Assembly: GCA_900545345.1 (NCBI GenBank)
Contig: UQYQ01000010.1
Location: forward strand, 7,334-71,333
From: an uncultured Ruminococcus sp.
Lineage (GTDB): Bacteria > Bacillota > Clostridia > Oscillospirales > Ruminococcaceae
Direction: 5' to 3'
DNA: 64,000 nucleotides
A program made the translations under genes and the position numbers. Below the pieces are notes generated by a model. That model did no database searches, was not told where the DNA came from, and saw nothing but the letters and a program-made list of their open reading frames with translations. Positions 1 through 10,011 of the stretch are shown piece after piece; positions within the stretch are counted from its first letter, which is position 1; every line of letters starts with the position of its first letter.

Positions 1-3000
1 GTGGATATTGCAGTAAGTGTACCAAGCGACTATGACGGTGACTTTGAGAGCTTCAGAGAAGCATTAACTCAATCCTTAATCGACAAAGGTATGGATCCTA
101 GCTCGTTCCGTATTACAGATACTGCAGTTAAGATTGATACCACAAACTTAGATGGTTGGTATGTTTACGACCATTATTACAGCAAAGACGCTTATGACGC
201 TTTGAAACTATCAGCTGAGCAGCAGATAAAGCAGCCATACAGAGCAGCTGATAACACTCATATGACTTCTCACGGTGTATCTGGTGTACCTACGCCGGTT
301 CCGATTCAAGATGTATTTGTTACAGGGAAGTATAAGAGAGTAAACAGCAATCTTTTCCCATTCAACCAGCATACTTATTCATATGCTGTAGATGAAAAGG
401 CTAATATGGTTTTCGCAGGATACGGTACCAACTCAAGAAATGACTTTATGGTTTATCCTGCAACAAGTGATTCAAAGAGAACTATTGACTTTGACCTTGA
501 CTGTAGTTTAGTTGACGCACATACTCTTCAGGGTATGGGATTTCTGTTAAATGCATCTGTTACTGATGCAGGTATTCTTAATGGATATATGCTTTATTAT
601 GATTGGCCGAGCACAGTAAGAATTGCTAGAATTGACAATTATAATGCAATGGCATATAGCGGCAGCAATCAAACAGTTCCGCTTCCATCTTCCAATATCG
701 CATCTAAGTCTGTTTCTTTAGGAAGCGGTACCAAGCTCAGACTTCATGTTGAGCTTGAAAAGGATAAGGTTACTGTTACTCAAAGAAAATACAGCGGAAC
801 TGTATTAGGAGATGAAGAGGTATTATTTAATAATGTAGCTCTTCCTATTCAAGAAAAGAACGGTAACGGTTTCGGTCCAATAGTAGGATATAAGACTCAT
901 GGTTGTGCTTCGATGACATATTTTACATTTGGCGACTTGCAGATGACTTATGCTGCAACTGCATTCGACGCATTAAAGAATGTACAGTATGCACAAAGTG
1001 CGGATCAGAAATACTTCATCAACCTTGTTGGTGATAACAACGATCCTAATGTTCCTAATGAAGTAGAAGAACATCAGAATTACATAGACGGTATCAACCG
1101 TATGGACTCAAATGAAATTTTCTATTTGAGTAATGTTGATGACGGTTTAATTTTAACGGATTCTAAAAAGGGTGAGGGTGACGATCCCGATCATATTGGT
1201 TTAGGAACTGAAAACGGTATGATAGCCTCAGGTTCAGGATATATTGATATGATGGCTGATTATATCTATAATAGTTATATTGAAAAGAAAGAGTTTAAGA
1301 GTGAACATCCTGTAGAAAGTCCAATTCCATTGTCTAATTTCTATATTACCAATGCAGATGACGGCTCACAGCTTATGACAGTTCACTTAAAGCACTTAGG
1401 CGACAATGATATTGTAAATGTTAATATCAAAGATAAGTCTAAGCCTAATAAAGACAATGATGCACTTACTAAGTGGACATTAAATGTCTATGACCCAGAC
1501 GGTACTGTTGTTAAAACTCAGACAACAACAGCTACTACTACTGATGCTGACGGAAATGTTCAGCCTGTTTTGGAAAACTTCCAGATAAGCAGGAATATTG
1601 CTAAACAAGGCCGTTATACACTTGAGCTTATTGTTGAAGACGCTAACGGCAACAAGTCAGAAACCTTCCAGACATACTTAACAGTGTTCTTGGATGAAGT
1701 AGAACCTGAAGCTGTGGCTGAAAACAGCAGTAAAAATAAAGCTAAGGTTACTCTTACCGACAGAGGTCCTGGTATCGCAGATGACGGTATTACATTTATT
1801 GAAGATAACAGAGGTTCAGGTGTTGCTGCATACTGGCTTACAACTGATATAAATGCAGCGCCTCCTTCAGATGACGGTGAATGGGAAGTTCTTCGTGAAC
1901 CTGTTCATAAATATGAGTTTGAAGTAGACCTTGAAGAATTTGCAGGTCCTGGTAACAACCTTGTTGTATGGTATAAAGACGAGTGCGGAAACATTGGTAA
2001 GTGTTTGGCTTATAAACCTGTTAAGGTTTCTGTACAGGATCCTGACGGAAATCCGATTGATGAATATTATGTAATCGGTGATAATCCAATCATTGTATTG
2101 CCAGAAGACGACTTAATTCCTGATCCTGACGACGATGATCATGAGTTCAGTTCTTGGGAAGACCCAGAGGGTAATCCGATTTCTTCAGGTACTACTGTAC
2201 CGGTTGACCCAGATGACGATGACCCTACAATTGTAGTTCGTCCTGGATATACCGACACAAGAGTTAAACTTATTTATAATGCAAACGCTGCTGATGCTGT
2301 AATTGATGAGGCAGACAGCGGCAGTAACGGAAAATTGAAATCTTATTTGGTTTCTTTGAATTCTGACATTGTAACAAAGATTAACAATCAAAAACATGAT
2401 GTATCAAGACCTGGATACAGATTTGTAAAATGGACTCTTGATGCAGCCGGAACACAGGACATTACAGATCAGATTCTTAATGAAGAAATTCTTAATGAAA
2501 AGACTTTGACCGGTAATGATCTGACAAATGATACAAAGCAGATTTATGCGCAGTGGGAAATTGCTTCATACACACTTACATTCGACCACAACGGCGGAGG
2601 TTCTAAGGGTGTTAAATCTAAAGAAGTTGTATATCAAACACCTTTACAGACCGGTGTAATTGATAAGCTTACAGGTAGTGACAACCCAGACAGAGAAGGT
2701 TATATCTTTGAAGGATGGACTCTTGATAAAGAGGGTACACAGCCTATCGGAAGCACTACTATGCCTCCGAATGATTATACCGTTTATGCTAAGTGGAGAG
2801 TAAATACAAGTAAGTATCTTGTACACTTTGACAGCAATGGCGGAAGCGATGTAAACGATCAGTCTTATATCTTTGCTGACAGTGTTTATAAGACGCTGTT
2901 CAAGCCAACCCGTGCAGGTTATACATTCAGAGGCTGGTTTGAAAAGATAGTAGGTGATGACGGAACTGTCACCATGGGAACAGACGAGATTACAACAGGT

Positions 3001-6000
3001 TCTGCAATTATTGCAAAATATAAAAATCTCCCACAAGCTCAGTTAGCAGCCAAAGAGCATACTCTTATTGCTAAGTGGGAAGCTAATACAGACACCAGAT
3101 ACAATGTTGCTTATTACATAAATACAGGTGTAAAAGACGATAAAGGTAATTACAGATACCAAAGAGTTTCAACTAAGTCTTATACAGGCACAACAGAAGC
3201 TACAGCTGAAGTTGCCGAAAGTGACAAAACCGCTGAGATTACCAATGGCGGTGTGAAATATTGGTATAATGCAGAAAATGCTAATAATTTACTTACCGGA
3301 ACAATTGTCGGCGGTACGCCTCTTGAGCTTAAACTTTACTATGACAGATACTTTGATGTAAATGTTAACATTGGTAAAGGTGAGGGTACCAAGACAGAAG
3401 CTAAATCTCAAAAGGAAGGCACAACTCCTAATGTAAGTTGGGCACCTAAAGAGGGATACCATACTACTAAGGTAATGGTAGATGATAAGATTCGTGACGA
3501 TTTGCTTGAAAAAGGTACTTATACATTAGACAAAGCAATTCATGAAAATCATACTATTTATGTAGAATTCGAAAAAGATGCAGAGCCGGATCCTGATGAT
3601 CCAAAGCCTACACCTGGACCGGATGAATCTAAGTTCTATAACATTAAAACTTCTGTTGAAGGCTGCTATGACGGAACATGTGTAATAACTCCGTCTTCAA
3701 GAGTTAACGGCGGTTCAGACTTAACAGTTAATTGGACTATACCTGACAATTATACGGTTACAGAAGTTCTGATTGACGGAATTAGTGTAAGCAAAACAAT
3801 TCCTTCAGTGGATTTCACAGGAATTAAATCTGACCATGAAGTTATAGTTAAGGTTTCAAAACTTCCTTCAACAGGCGGTAACACAGTAAAGGATCAGTAT
3901 ACAGTTACAGTTAACCGCTATGGCGGAGATGACAGTGTTACTGTAAGCCCTTCATCGGTAGTCGATGCAGGTGACAGTGTAACAGTAAGATGGGATGCTA
4001 CAAAGTCAGACAAATACAAAGTGTTTAGAGTACTTGTTGACGGTGTTGAGCTTAATAGTGTAGCAAACATTAATAAAGCAAATCAGGCATTCAGAAGAAT
4101 AACAGCTAACCATGTTGTTGATATTTATTTAACTGATAAGGATAGCGAAGAAATGCCTGTATATCCTGATGAAGATTATATTAAACTGAATACAAAGATT
4201 GTCGGCGGTCCTGGTACCATAACCAACGGCGGACTTGTAGAATCAGGAAGCGACCAAACAGTATCATGGAATATTATTTCAGTTACAGACACTGAAAGTG
4301 CTAATTATTCATATTATGAAGTAAAAGAAGTAACTTTAAACGATGAAAAGATTTCTGCTGAAGATGCTTCAGTTAACCTGACAAACATTACAGAAGATAC
4401 AGATGTTATCGTAAAAGTTGAACCTGTTCTTTATAATATAGATGTCTTGAAGTATGGTGAAGGTACAGTTTCTGCTTCAAAGACTTTGTATAAAGGTCAG
4501 TCTTACAGAAACATCGTCGGTACTCCTGCTGAAGGTTGGGGAATTGCAAAAATTGTGGTAGACACAGAAACAAAGTTTGATGTGTCAGGTGTGTCAGGTG
4601 TGTCAGTAAATGCACTTTCATTATCAGATGAAACCGTTAACACCACAAAGGCAGACAAAAATGAGCTTGATCTTGATATTACAAGTATTGCAAAAGATCA
4701 TAAGGTTATAGTTTATTTCACAAGACTTCCTGAGGATAGTACCGAACCGGATCCTAATCCAGTTCCAGTTCCTGAAGGAAAAACTTACAATGTAACTGCT
4801 TCTATCAGTACTGCTCCTAATGCTACGGTTGAAGGACAGGGAATTGTTTCAGAAAACGACAATAGAACTGTTGCATGGAATGTTCCAAGCGGATATACAG
4901 TTACTTCAGTTAAAGTTAATGGTCAAAAGGTAGAAGTTACAGGAAACAGTATTGAACTTTCTAACATAACATCTAATCAGAATGTTGAAGTTACAGTTGA
5001 AAAGAACTCTACTCCTAACGATTCAGATGTTCCGGTTAAACCGGATAACCACGATGATGTGTATAATGTTACTACAAAGATTGTAGGAACTGGCGGAACT
5101 ATCAGTGGTGAAGGTGAATATGATGCTAGTGTATCTTCTAATGTTACATGGAATGTTACAGACGATAAGCATGAAGTTAAATATGTAATCGTTGACGGTG
5201 TTGCAAAACCTGAGTTGTTAAAGGCAACTAATATTCAATTTACTGACGGTAAAGACCATACAGTTGTTGTTTATATTCAGGATAAGACGAAAGCTCCTAC
5301 TGATGTTGATAAGGATGGCGACGGTAAGCCTGATATTAACATCGATAAAGACGGCGACGGCGACCCTGATGTGAATGTTGATACAGACGGTGACGGTGAT
5401 CCTGATGTAAATATCGATGAAGATAAAGACGGTGAGCCTGACAAGAATATTGACAAAGACCATGACGGTAAAATTGATACAAGTGTTAAAATTAATTTTA
5501 TAAGTGATGATGAAGAACCTATTGTTTTAGCGGATCCGATAACAATCAATGGTAATCAGGGTGATGCTTATAAAACCGATGATCTTTACAATGATAATCA
5601 TTACGGTTATAAATTAATTGCTGTACCTGAAAATGCTAATGGTTCTATGCAGGATGTAATCACTGTTGTAAATTATGTATATACACTTAAAGATACTTCA
5701 GTTGTTTCTAAGTATGTTGATGAAAACGGCGATGAAATCGAAGATACTGTAACAACAGCCGGAAAAGTATTCGACGAATATAACACAACAGAGAAGACTA
5801 TTTACGGATACAAATTAACAGAAGTACCTGCTAATGCAACAGGTGAGATGTCCGAAGATGTAATCACTGTTACTTATATCTATAAGAAAGTTCTTAATAT
5901 CGATACAGATGGAGACGGCGAACCTGATATCAATATAGATAAGGATAAAGACGGCGAACCTGACATCAATATTGATACAGATAAAGATGGTGAACCTGAT

Positions 6001-6510
6001 ATTAACATTGATACAGATAAAGACGGTAAGCCTGATATAAATATTGATAAAGACGGCGACGGCAAGCCTGATATTAATGTTGACACAGATAAAGACGGTA
6101 AACCTGATATTAACATTGATACAGACGGTGACGGTAAGCCTGATATCAACATCGATACAGACGGTGATGGCAAACCTGATATCAACATCGATACAGATGG
6201 TGACGGTAAGCCTGATGTAAATATCGATAAAGACGGCGACGGTAAGGTTGATGTTGAACCTACTACCGACAATGATAACAACAATGATGATAAACAGGAT
6301 AATAATGGACCTGACGAAGAAGATGAAAATGACAGATCTGTTGCTATTGAAAACAAAAATGATGACGACAAATCTTCTAAAACTTCTCCAGTCTATACCG
6401 GTTCAAACGATTTGTTAAAGGTTGTATTGTTCTCGATATTTGCACTAGCAGCAGCTTTCTGCTTAGTTTTCTTAAAGAGAAAAAGCAGAAAAGAAGCTGA
6501 AGAAAAATAA
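1..6510 (+). CDS. Giant cell-surface protein, 5' end missing
   Basis: Open from the first base, with no signal peptide or ribosome site, so the true start lies upstream of the window; 2,169 residues are visible. Order of parts: an N-terminal region of unknown fold (about 1-600), an Ig-like/acidic stretch, three Listeria-Bacteroides (InlB B-type) repeats at about 755-1030 recognised by Gly-Tyr-x-Phe-x-x-Trp and YAKW-type ends, several related beta modules (about 1100-1755), a first block of DxDxDGxPD calcium-type repeats (1770-1829), two MucBP-like domains (about 1831-1961), a second longer block (1968-2087), then an acidic linker, a membrane helix (about 2140-2157) and a Lys/Arg tail. The SPVYTG sequence before the helix resembles a variant sortase signal. 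Architecture fits a wall-anchored adhesin of Firmicutes; ligand unknown. A strong two-hairpin terminator follows. Confidence 0.85.
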   Translation: MDIAVSVPSDYDGDFESFREALTQSLIDKGMDPSSFRITDTAVKIDTTNLDGWYVYDHYYSKDAYDALKLSAEQQIKQPYRAADNTHMTSHGVSGVPTPVPIQDVFVTGKYKRVNSNLFPFNQHTYSYAVDEKANMVFAGYGTNSRNDFMVYPATSDSKRTIDFDLDCSLVDAHTLQGMGFLLNASVTDAGILNGYMLYYDWPSTVRIARIDNYNAMAYSGSNQTVPLPSSNIASKSVSLGSGTKLRLHVELEKDKVTVTQRKYSGTVLGDEEVLFNNVALPIQEKNGNGFGPIVGYKTHGCASMTYFTFGDLQMTYAATAFDALKNVQYAQSADQKYFINLVGDNNDPNVPNEVEEHQNYIDGINRMDSNEIFYLSNVDDGLILTDSKKGEGDDPDHIGLGTENGMIASGSGYIDMMADYIYNSYIEKKEFKSEHPVESPIPLSNFYITNADDGSQLMTVHLKHLGDNDIVNVNIKDKSKPNKDNDALTKWTLNVYDPDGTVVKTQTTTATTTDADGNVQPVLENFQISRNIAKQGRYTLELIVEDANGNKSETFQTYLTVFLDEVEPEAVAENSSKNKAKVTLTDRGPGIADDGITFIEDNRGSGVAAYWLTTDINAAPPSDDGEWEVLREPVHKYEFEVDLEEFAGPGNNLVVWYKDECGNIGKCLAYKPVKVSVQDPDGNPIDEYYVIGDNPIIVLPEDDLIPDPDDDDHEFSSWEDPEGNPISSGTTVPVDPDDDDPTIVVRPGYTDTRVKLIYNANAADAVIDEADSGSNGKLKSYLVSLNSDIVTKINNQKHDVSRPGYRFVKWTLDAAGTQDITDQILNEEILNEKTLTGNDLTNDTKQIYAQWEIASYTLTFDHNGGGSKGVKSKEVVYQTPLQTGVIDKLTGSDNPDREGYIFEGWTLDKEGTQPIGSTTMPPNDYTVYAKWRVNTSKYLVHFDSNGGSDVNDQSYIFADSVYKTLFKPTRAGYTFRGWFEKIVGDDGTVTMGTDEITTGSAIIAKYKNLPQAQLAAKEHTLIAKWEANTDTRYNVAYYINTGVKDDKGNYRYQRVSTKSYTGTTEATAEVAESDKTAEITNGGVKYWYNAENANNLLTGTIVGGTPLELKLYYDRYFDVNVNIGKGEGTKTEAKSQKEGTTPNVSWAPKEGYHTTKVMVDDKIRDDLLEKGTYTLDKAIHENHTIYVEFEKDAEPDPDDPKPTPGPDESKFYNIKTSVEGCYDGTCVITPSSRVNGGSDLTVNWTIPDNYTVTEVLIDGISVSKTIPSVDFTGIKSDHEVIVKVSKLPSTGGNTVKDQYTVTVNRYGGDDSVTVSPSSVVDAGDSVTVRWDATKSDKYKVFRVLVDGVELNSVANINKANQAFRRITANHVVDIYLTDKDSEEMPVYPDEDYIKLNTKIVGGPGTITNGGLVESGSDQTVSWNIISVTDTESANYSYYEVKEVTLNDEKISAEDASVNLTNITEDTDVIVKVEPVLYNIDVLKYGEGTVSASKTLYKGQSYRNIVGTPAEGWGIAKIVVDTETKFDVSGVSGVSVNALSLSDETVNTTKADKNELDLDITSIAKDHKVIVYFTRLPEDSTEPDPNPVPVPEGKTYNVTASISTAPNATVEGQGIVSENDNRTVAWNVPSGYTVTSVKVNGQKVEVTGNSIELSNITSNQNVEVTVEKNSTPNDSDVPVKPDNHDDVYNVTTKIVGTGGTISGEGEYDASVSSNVTWNVTDDKHEVKYVIVDGVAKPELLKATNIQFTDGKDHTVVVYIQDKTKAPTDVDKDGDGKPDINIDKDGDGDPDVNVDTDGDGDPDVNIDEDKDGEPDKNIDKDHDGKIDTSVKINFISDDEEPIVLADPITINGNQGDAYKTDDLYNDNHYGYKLIAVPENANGSMQDVITVVNYVYTLKDTSVVSKYVDENGDEIEDTVTTAGKVFDEYNTTEKTIYGYKLTEVPANATGEMSEDVITVTYIYKKVLNIDTDGDGEPDINIDKDKDGEPDINIDTDKDGEPDINIDTDKDGKPDINIDKDGDGKPDINVDTDKDGKPDINIDTDGDGKPDINIDTDGDGKPDINIDTDGDGKPDVNIDKDGDGKVDVEPTTDNDNNNDDKQDNNGPDEEDENDRSVAIENKNDDDKSSKTSPVYTGSNDLLKVVLFSIFALAAAFCLVFLKRKSRKEAEEK
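5308..5487 (+). repeat. Five 36-bp units encoding calcium-binding 12-mers
   Basis: Five consecutive 12-codon units of the form DxDGDGxPDxNI (thrombospondin type-3-like Ca2+ loops) inside the giant surface protein. Asp at every second position suggests a rigid, calcium-stiffened stalk. Confidence 0.85.
5902..6261 (+). repeat. Ten 36-bp units encoding calcium-binding 12-mers
   Basis: Ten in-register 12-codon units, DTDGDGKPDINI-like, alternating DGDG and DKDG forms. Several neighbouring units are nearly identical at the DNA level, which points to recent unit expansion and possible copy-number variation between strains. It forms the membrane-proximal stalk after the MucBP domains. Confidence 0.85.
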
Positions 6511-6553
6511 TAGCATTTATGAATTTATATAATTAATGTTATTAAAGCAACAT

Positions 6554-6587
6554 AAAAGCCCGGCTTGGTTTTATCCAGGTCGGGCTT
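6554..6587. terminator. Hairpin after the surface-protein gene
   Basis: AAGCCCG pairs with CGGGCTT around a TTTTAT loop, about 13 bp with wobbles. On the minus strand it is followed by TTTTATGTT. It is the first of two hairpins between convergent genes. Confidence 0.6.
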
Positions 6588-6595
6588 CGTTGTAT

Positions 6596-6635
6596 AAAAA
6601 AACCACACACTTATTAATATAGTGTGTGGTTTTTT
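6596..6635. terminator. Bidirectional terminator, surface gene / purD
   Basis: A perfect inverted repeat, CCACACAC with GTGTGTGG, flanked by A-run and T-run on both sides, so it can end transcription from the convergent surface-protein gene and from the purine operon. Confidence 0.9.
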
Positions 6636-6651
6636 AGTGTATAACCTTATT

Positions 6652-8007
6652 CTATTGTCTTAAATATACGCCGTTCTCTTCAATATAGTCTTCCATGTCG
6701 TCTTTATAGTGAAGCTCAAGAGGATCATTGTCTAGTGCCATTAAAGCACGCTTGCCGATATCGCTTCTGACATGAGCATTATCCCACTTGATTTTTGAAA
6801 CAGCAGCATAAGATTTATCAAGAGCACCTTGAAGTGTAAGTGCATTACAGGTAATGCCGAGTACACGACCTCCATTTGTTTTAAAGCAATTGTCCTCAAA
6901 CTTTGTTCCTGCATGATAAACAAAAGCATTTTCAACCTGTCCTTTGTCATCAAGCCCCGAAATTTCGAGACCTTTTGGATAAGACTTAGGATAGCCGCCG
7001 CTTGCCATAACCACACATGTACAATAGCCTTGTTTCCAGTTTATCGAAACCTTATCAAGCTCATGATTATAGATTGCTTCAAAAATTTCACATAAGTCGC
7101 CCTCAAGCATAGGAAGAACAACCTGTGTTTCAGGATCACCGAAACGACAGTTATATTCGATTACCTTAGGTCCTTTAGGAGTAATCATAAGACCAAAATA
7201 CAGACAGCCCTCAAAAGTTCTGCCCTCAGAGTTCATTGCGTCAATGGTCGGTTGAAAAATTTTATCCATACATTCTTTTGCAATATCTTCTGTATAGTAA
7301 GGGTTAGGTGCAACAGTACCCATGCCTCCTGTATTAAGGCCTCTGTCATTGTCTAAAGCTCTTTTGTGATCCATTGAAGAAATCATCGGAATAACAGTTT
7401 TACCATCGGTGAATGTCAGAACAGAAACCTCAGGACCTGTTAAAAATTCTTCAATAACAAGCTTTGAACCGCTTTCGCCGAAAATCTTATCATTCATAAT
7501 TGATTTTACAGCATCTACAGCCTGTTGCTCATTTTCAGCAATGATAACACCTTTTCCAAGTGCAAGTCCGTCTGCCTTAACAACAGTAGGGTAGGAGTTT
7601 TGTTCTTTGATGTATTCAATGGCCTTTTGACTGTCGGTAAATACCTCATATTTAGCTGTCGGAATATTGTATTTTTTCATTAGGTCTTTAGAAAAAACTT
7701 TTGAACCTTCAAGAATAGCAGCGTTCTTTTTTGGACCGAATGTCATGAAACCTTCTGCTTGAAGAGCGTCAACCATACCAAGAACAAGAGGATCATCGGG
7801 TGCTACTACAACCATATCAACTGCAAGCTTTTTTGCTAAAGCTACAACCCCTTCAATATCGCATGCACCAATATCAAAGCATTCAGCATATTTTGATATT
7901 CCGCCGTTTCCCGGTGTACAATAAAGCTTATCAACTTTTGGTGACTGGGCAAGCTTCATTATGATTGCATGTTCACGACCTCCGCCGCCGACTACTAAAA
8001 TATTCAT
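6652..8007 (-). CDS. purD: Phosphoribosylamine-glycine ligase
   Basis: Joins 5-phosphoribosylamine and glycine with ATP to make GAR, the second step of de novo purine synthesis, in the cytosol. The 451-residue protein begins MNILVVGGGGREHAI, the typical GARS N-terminal Rossmann signature, and has the ATP-grasp elements KADGLALGKGV, MGTVAPNPYYT and RFGDPETQ. Slightly longer than the usual 420-430 residues. It is the last gene of the purine operon and ends just before a bidirectional terminator. Start chosen at the ATG matching family starts, with AAGGAGATAAATTAG upstream. A solid call. Confidence 0.95.
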   Translation of the reverse strand: MNILVVGGGGREHAIIMKLAQSPKVDKLYCTPGNGGISKYAECFDIGACDIEGVVALAKKLAVDMVVVAPDDPLVLGMVDALQAEGFMTFGPKKNAAILEGSKVFSKDLMKKYNIPTAKYEVFTDSQKAIEYIKEQNSYPTVVKADGLALGKGVIIAENEQQAVDAVKSIMNDKIFGESGSKLVIEEFLTGPEVSVLTFTDGKTVIPMISSMDHKRALDNDRGLNTGGMGTVAPNPYYTEDIAKECMDKIFQPTIDAMNSEGRTFEGCLYFGLMITPKGPKVIEYNCRFGDPETQVVLPMLEGDLCEIFEAIYNHELDKVSINWKQGYCTCVVMASGGYPKSYPKGLEISGLDDKGQVENAFVYHAGTKFEDNCFKTNGGRVLGITCNALTLQGALDKSYAAVSKIKWDNAHVRSDIGKRALMALDNDPLELHYKDDMEDYIEENGVYLRQ

Positions 8008-8052
8008 CTAATTTATCTCCTTTGTCTTGTAAATCCAAAATGACTTGGCTGA

Positions 8053-8682
8053 TTAAAGAACCTTAAAGCTTTCAAGAATTTTTTCTGCTGATGGTTTTAT
8101 ATCTTCATATTTATCAGCAATGGTTGTTAAAGTAATAACAAAAACATTTGAATCTTTTACAATATATCCTTGAATTAAATTCATTTTTACAGATGCCTGT
8201 TCTGCTGATAAATAAACCTTATATGCATCATTGCCGTTGATTGTTGCTGCCTCTGAATTATCTACTTTATAATCTTTCATTTTTTCAAATTGAGCAACAG
8301 CAAGATTTTTGTACTCTTCAGCTGTGATTTCTTTACCTGTATTTTCTTTTATAATATTAATATTTGTTGTAGCGTCACCGCCAAGTGTGAACATTGCCAT
8401 GCCGTCAATAGATGCATCACTCTTTTCCCAATCAGAACCCAGTTCAATAGTGTAATCTTCGGTTGTGTAAACACCGTCTTTAAAGCCGGCTTCAACCTTA
8501 TCCTTTGAGTCAGTATCAGATGAAGACTCAATGTTTGAACTGCTTTCAGGTGCAGATGTACTTGTTTCAGTTTGTGAAGATGAATCCTTCTTGCTGGAAT
8601 CATCTGATTTTTCACAGCCTGCGATACTGAGTACCATTATAAGGCTGAGAGCTAATGCTGATAATTTTTTTAAATTTTTCAT
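8053..8682 (-). CDS. Secreted lipoprotein, PsbP/DcrB-like
   Basis: 209 residues when started at the ATG in front of MKNLKKLSALAL, which has GGAGA upstream; an earlier in-frame ATG would add 30 residues that look untranslated. The N-terminus is a lipoprotein signal with lipobox SIAGC, followed by a Ser/Asp/Lys-rich linker of about 50 residues and a C-terminal alpha/beta domain ending SAEKILESFKVL. This domain pattern resembles the DcrB/PsbP-like lipoproteins of Firmicutes, a family with no settled function. It sits inside the purine operon between the AICAR transformylase gene and purD, with a 125-nt upstream gap that may hold its own weak promoter; no metabolic link to purines is visible. Confidence 0.75.
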   Translation of the reverse strand: MKNLKKLSALALSLIMVLSIAGCEKSDDSSKKDSSSQTETSTSAPESSSNIESSSDTDSKDKVEAGFKDGVYTTEDYTIELGSDWEKSDASIDGMAMFTLGGDATTNINIIKENTGKEITAEEYKNLAVAQFEKMKDYKVDNSEAATINGNDAYKVYLSAEQASVKMNLIQGYIVKDSNVFVITLTTIADKYEDIKPSAEKILESFKVL

Positions 8683-8807
8683 AATTACATTCTCCGTTTC
8701 ATTTTTATTTTTAAGCCAATAGCTTAATATACATTTAATTAAAGGGCTAAAATAATTATAACTTGGTTTCATTAAGCTGTATTATACAATATTTAGTTAT
8801 AATTATA

Positions 8808-9992
8808 TTAGTGATGGAATAATCTTATTCCTGTGAAGCTCATAGCAATATTATATTTATTGCATGTTTCAATAACGTTGTCATCACGGATAGAGCCTCC
8901 GGGCTCTGCAATATAAGCTACACCGCTTTTTCTTGCACGCTCAATATTATCACCGAATGGGAAGAAAGCGTCAGAACCAAGGCAAACATCCGTGTTTTTA
9001 GCAATCCAAGCTTTTTTCTCTTCACTTGTAAATACAGGAGGTTTTGTTTTGAAAGTGTTTTGCCAGATACCCTCAGCTAATACATCTTCATATTCATCTG
9101 AGATATAAACATCAATTGCATTATCCCTGTCGGCACGGCGAATATCGTCTTTAAAATCAAGTGCTAATACCTGAGGTGCCTGACGAAGCCACCAAACATC
9201 AGCTTTGTTGCCTGCAAGTCTTGTACAGTGAATTCTTGACTGCTGACCTGCACCGATGCCGATTGCCTGTCCGTCCTTTACATAGCAAACGCTGTTTGAC
9301 TGTGTATATTTAAGAGTTATAAGAGAAATAAGCAAATCAATCTTTTTGTCTTCAGGGATTGTTTTGTTATCCGTTGGGATATTTTGTTCGAGCATTTCCA
9401 TATTGATGTCAAGTTCGTTTCTTCCTTGTTCAAATGAAATGCCGTAAACTTGTTTTGTTTCAAGAGGGTCAGGAACATAGTTTTCATCAATTTGAATAAT
9501 GTTATAAGTTCCTTTTCTCTTGCTTTTTAAAATTTCAAGTGCTTCATCTGTATATGAAGGGGCAATGATTCCGTCAGATACTTCTCTTTGAATCATCTTT
9601 GCTGTGCAAGCGTCACACTCGTCAGACAGAGCAATAAAATCACCGTATGATGACATTCTGTCCGCACCTCTTGCTCTTGCATAAGCACAAGCCATAGGCG
9701 AAAGCTCACCTAAATCATCAACCCAGTAGATTTTTTTTAGGGTGTCTGAAAGAGGTTTTCCTACAGCCGCTCCGGCAGGGGATACATGCTTGAAAGAAGT
9801 AGCTGCACACATGCCTGTAGCTTTTTTGAGTTCTTTTACAAGCTGCCATCCGTTAAATGCGTCAAGAAGATTAATATATCCCGGTTTTCCGTTTAATACG
9901 GTAATAGGAAGCTCGCTTCCGTCTGCCATATAAACTCTTGACGGTTTTTGATTAGGATTGCAGCCGTACTTTAGTTGCATTTCGTTAGCCAT
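8808..9992 (-). CDS. Stand-alone AICAR transformylase (PurH C-terminal type)
   Basis: Transfers a formyl group from 10-formyl-THF to AICAR to make FAICAR, the ninth purine step. The 394 residues correspond only to the transformylase half of classical bifunctional PurH: KYGCNPNQ at the N-terminus, SFKHVSPAGAAV with the catalytic Lys-His pair near residues 67-69, DAFFPFGDNIERA, and AEPGGSIRDDNVI, closing with FTGIRLFHH. The N-terminal IMP cyclohydrolase (MGS-fold) domain is missing; that step is supplied by the separate gene just upstream in the operon. ATG start with AGGAGGAAT before it. Family and role are clear. Confidence 0.92.
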   Translation of the reverse strand: MANEMQLKYGCNPNQKPSRVYMADGSELPITVLNGKPGYINLLDAFNGWQLVKELKKATGMCAATSFKHVSPAGAAVGKPLSDTLKKIYWVDDLGELSPMACAYARARGADRMSSYGDFIALSDECDACTAKMIQREVSDGIIAPSYTDEALEILKSKRKGTYNIIQIDENYVPDPLETKQVYGISFEQGRNELDINMEMLEQNIPTDNKTIPEDKKIDLLISLITLKYTQSNSVCYVKDGQAIGIGAGQQSRIHCTRLAGNKADVWWLRQAPQVLALDFKDDIRRADRDNAIDVYISDEYEDVLAEGIWQNTFKTKPPVFTSEEKKAWIAKNTDVCLGSDAFFPFGDNIERARKSGVAYIAEPGGSIRDDNVIETCNKYNIAMSFTGIRLFHH

Positions 9993-10011
9993 TCCAAATT
10001 CCTCCTGTTAT

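Noticed and set aside
5308..6261. DxDGDG repeats taken as dockerins
   Set aside because: The units are 12 residues long, tandem and without the helix that follows each dockerin loop; thrombospondin-type-3-like stalk repeats fit better.
5277..6371. Long minus-strand Ser/Leu-rich ORFs
   Set aside because: They are the antisense of the Asp/Gly codon repeats of the surface protein and mirror its period; no ribosome sites.
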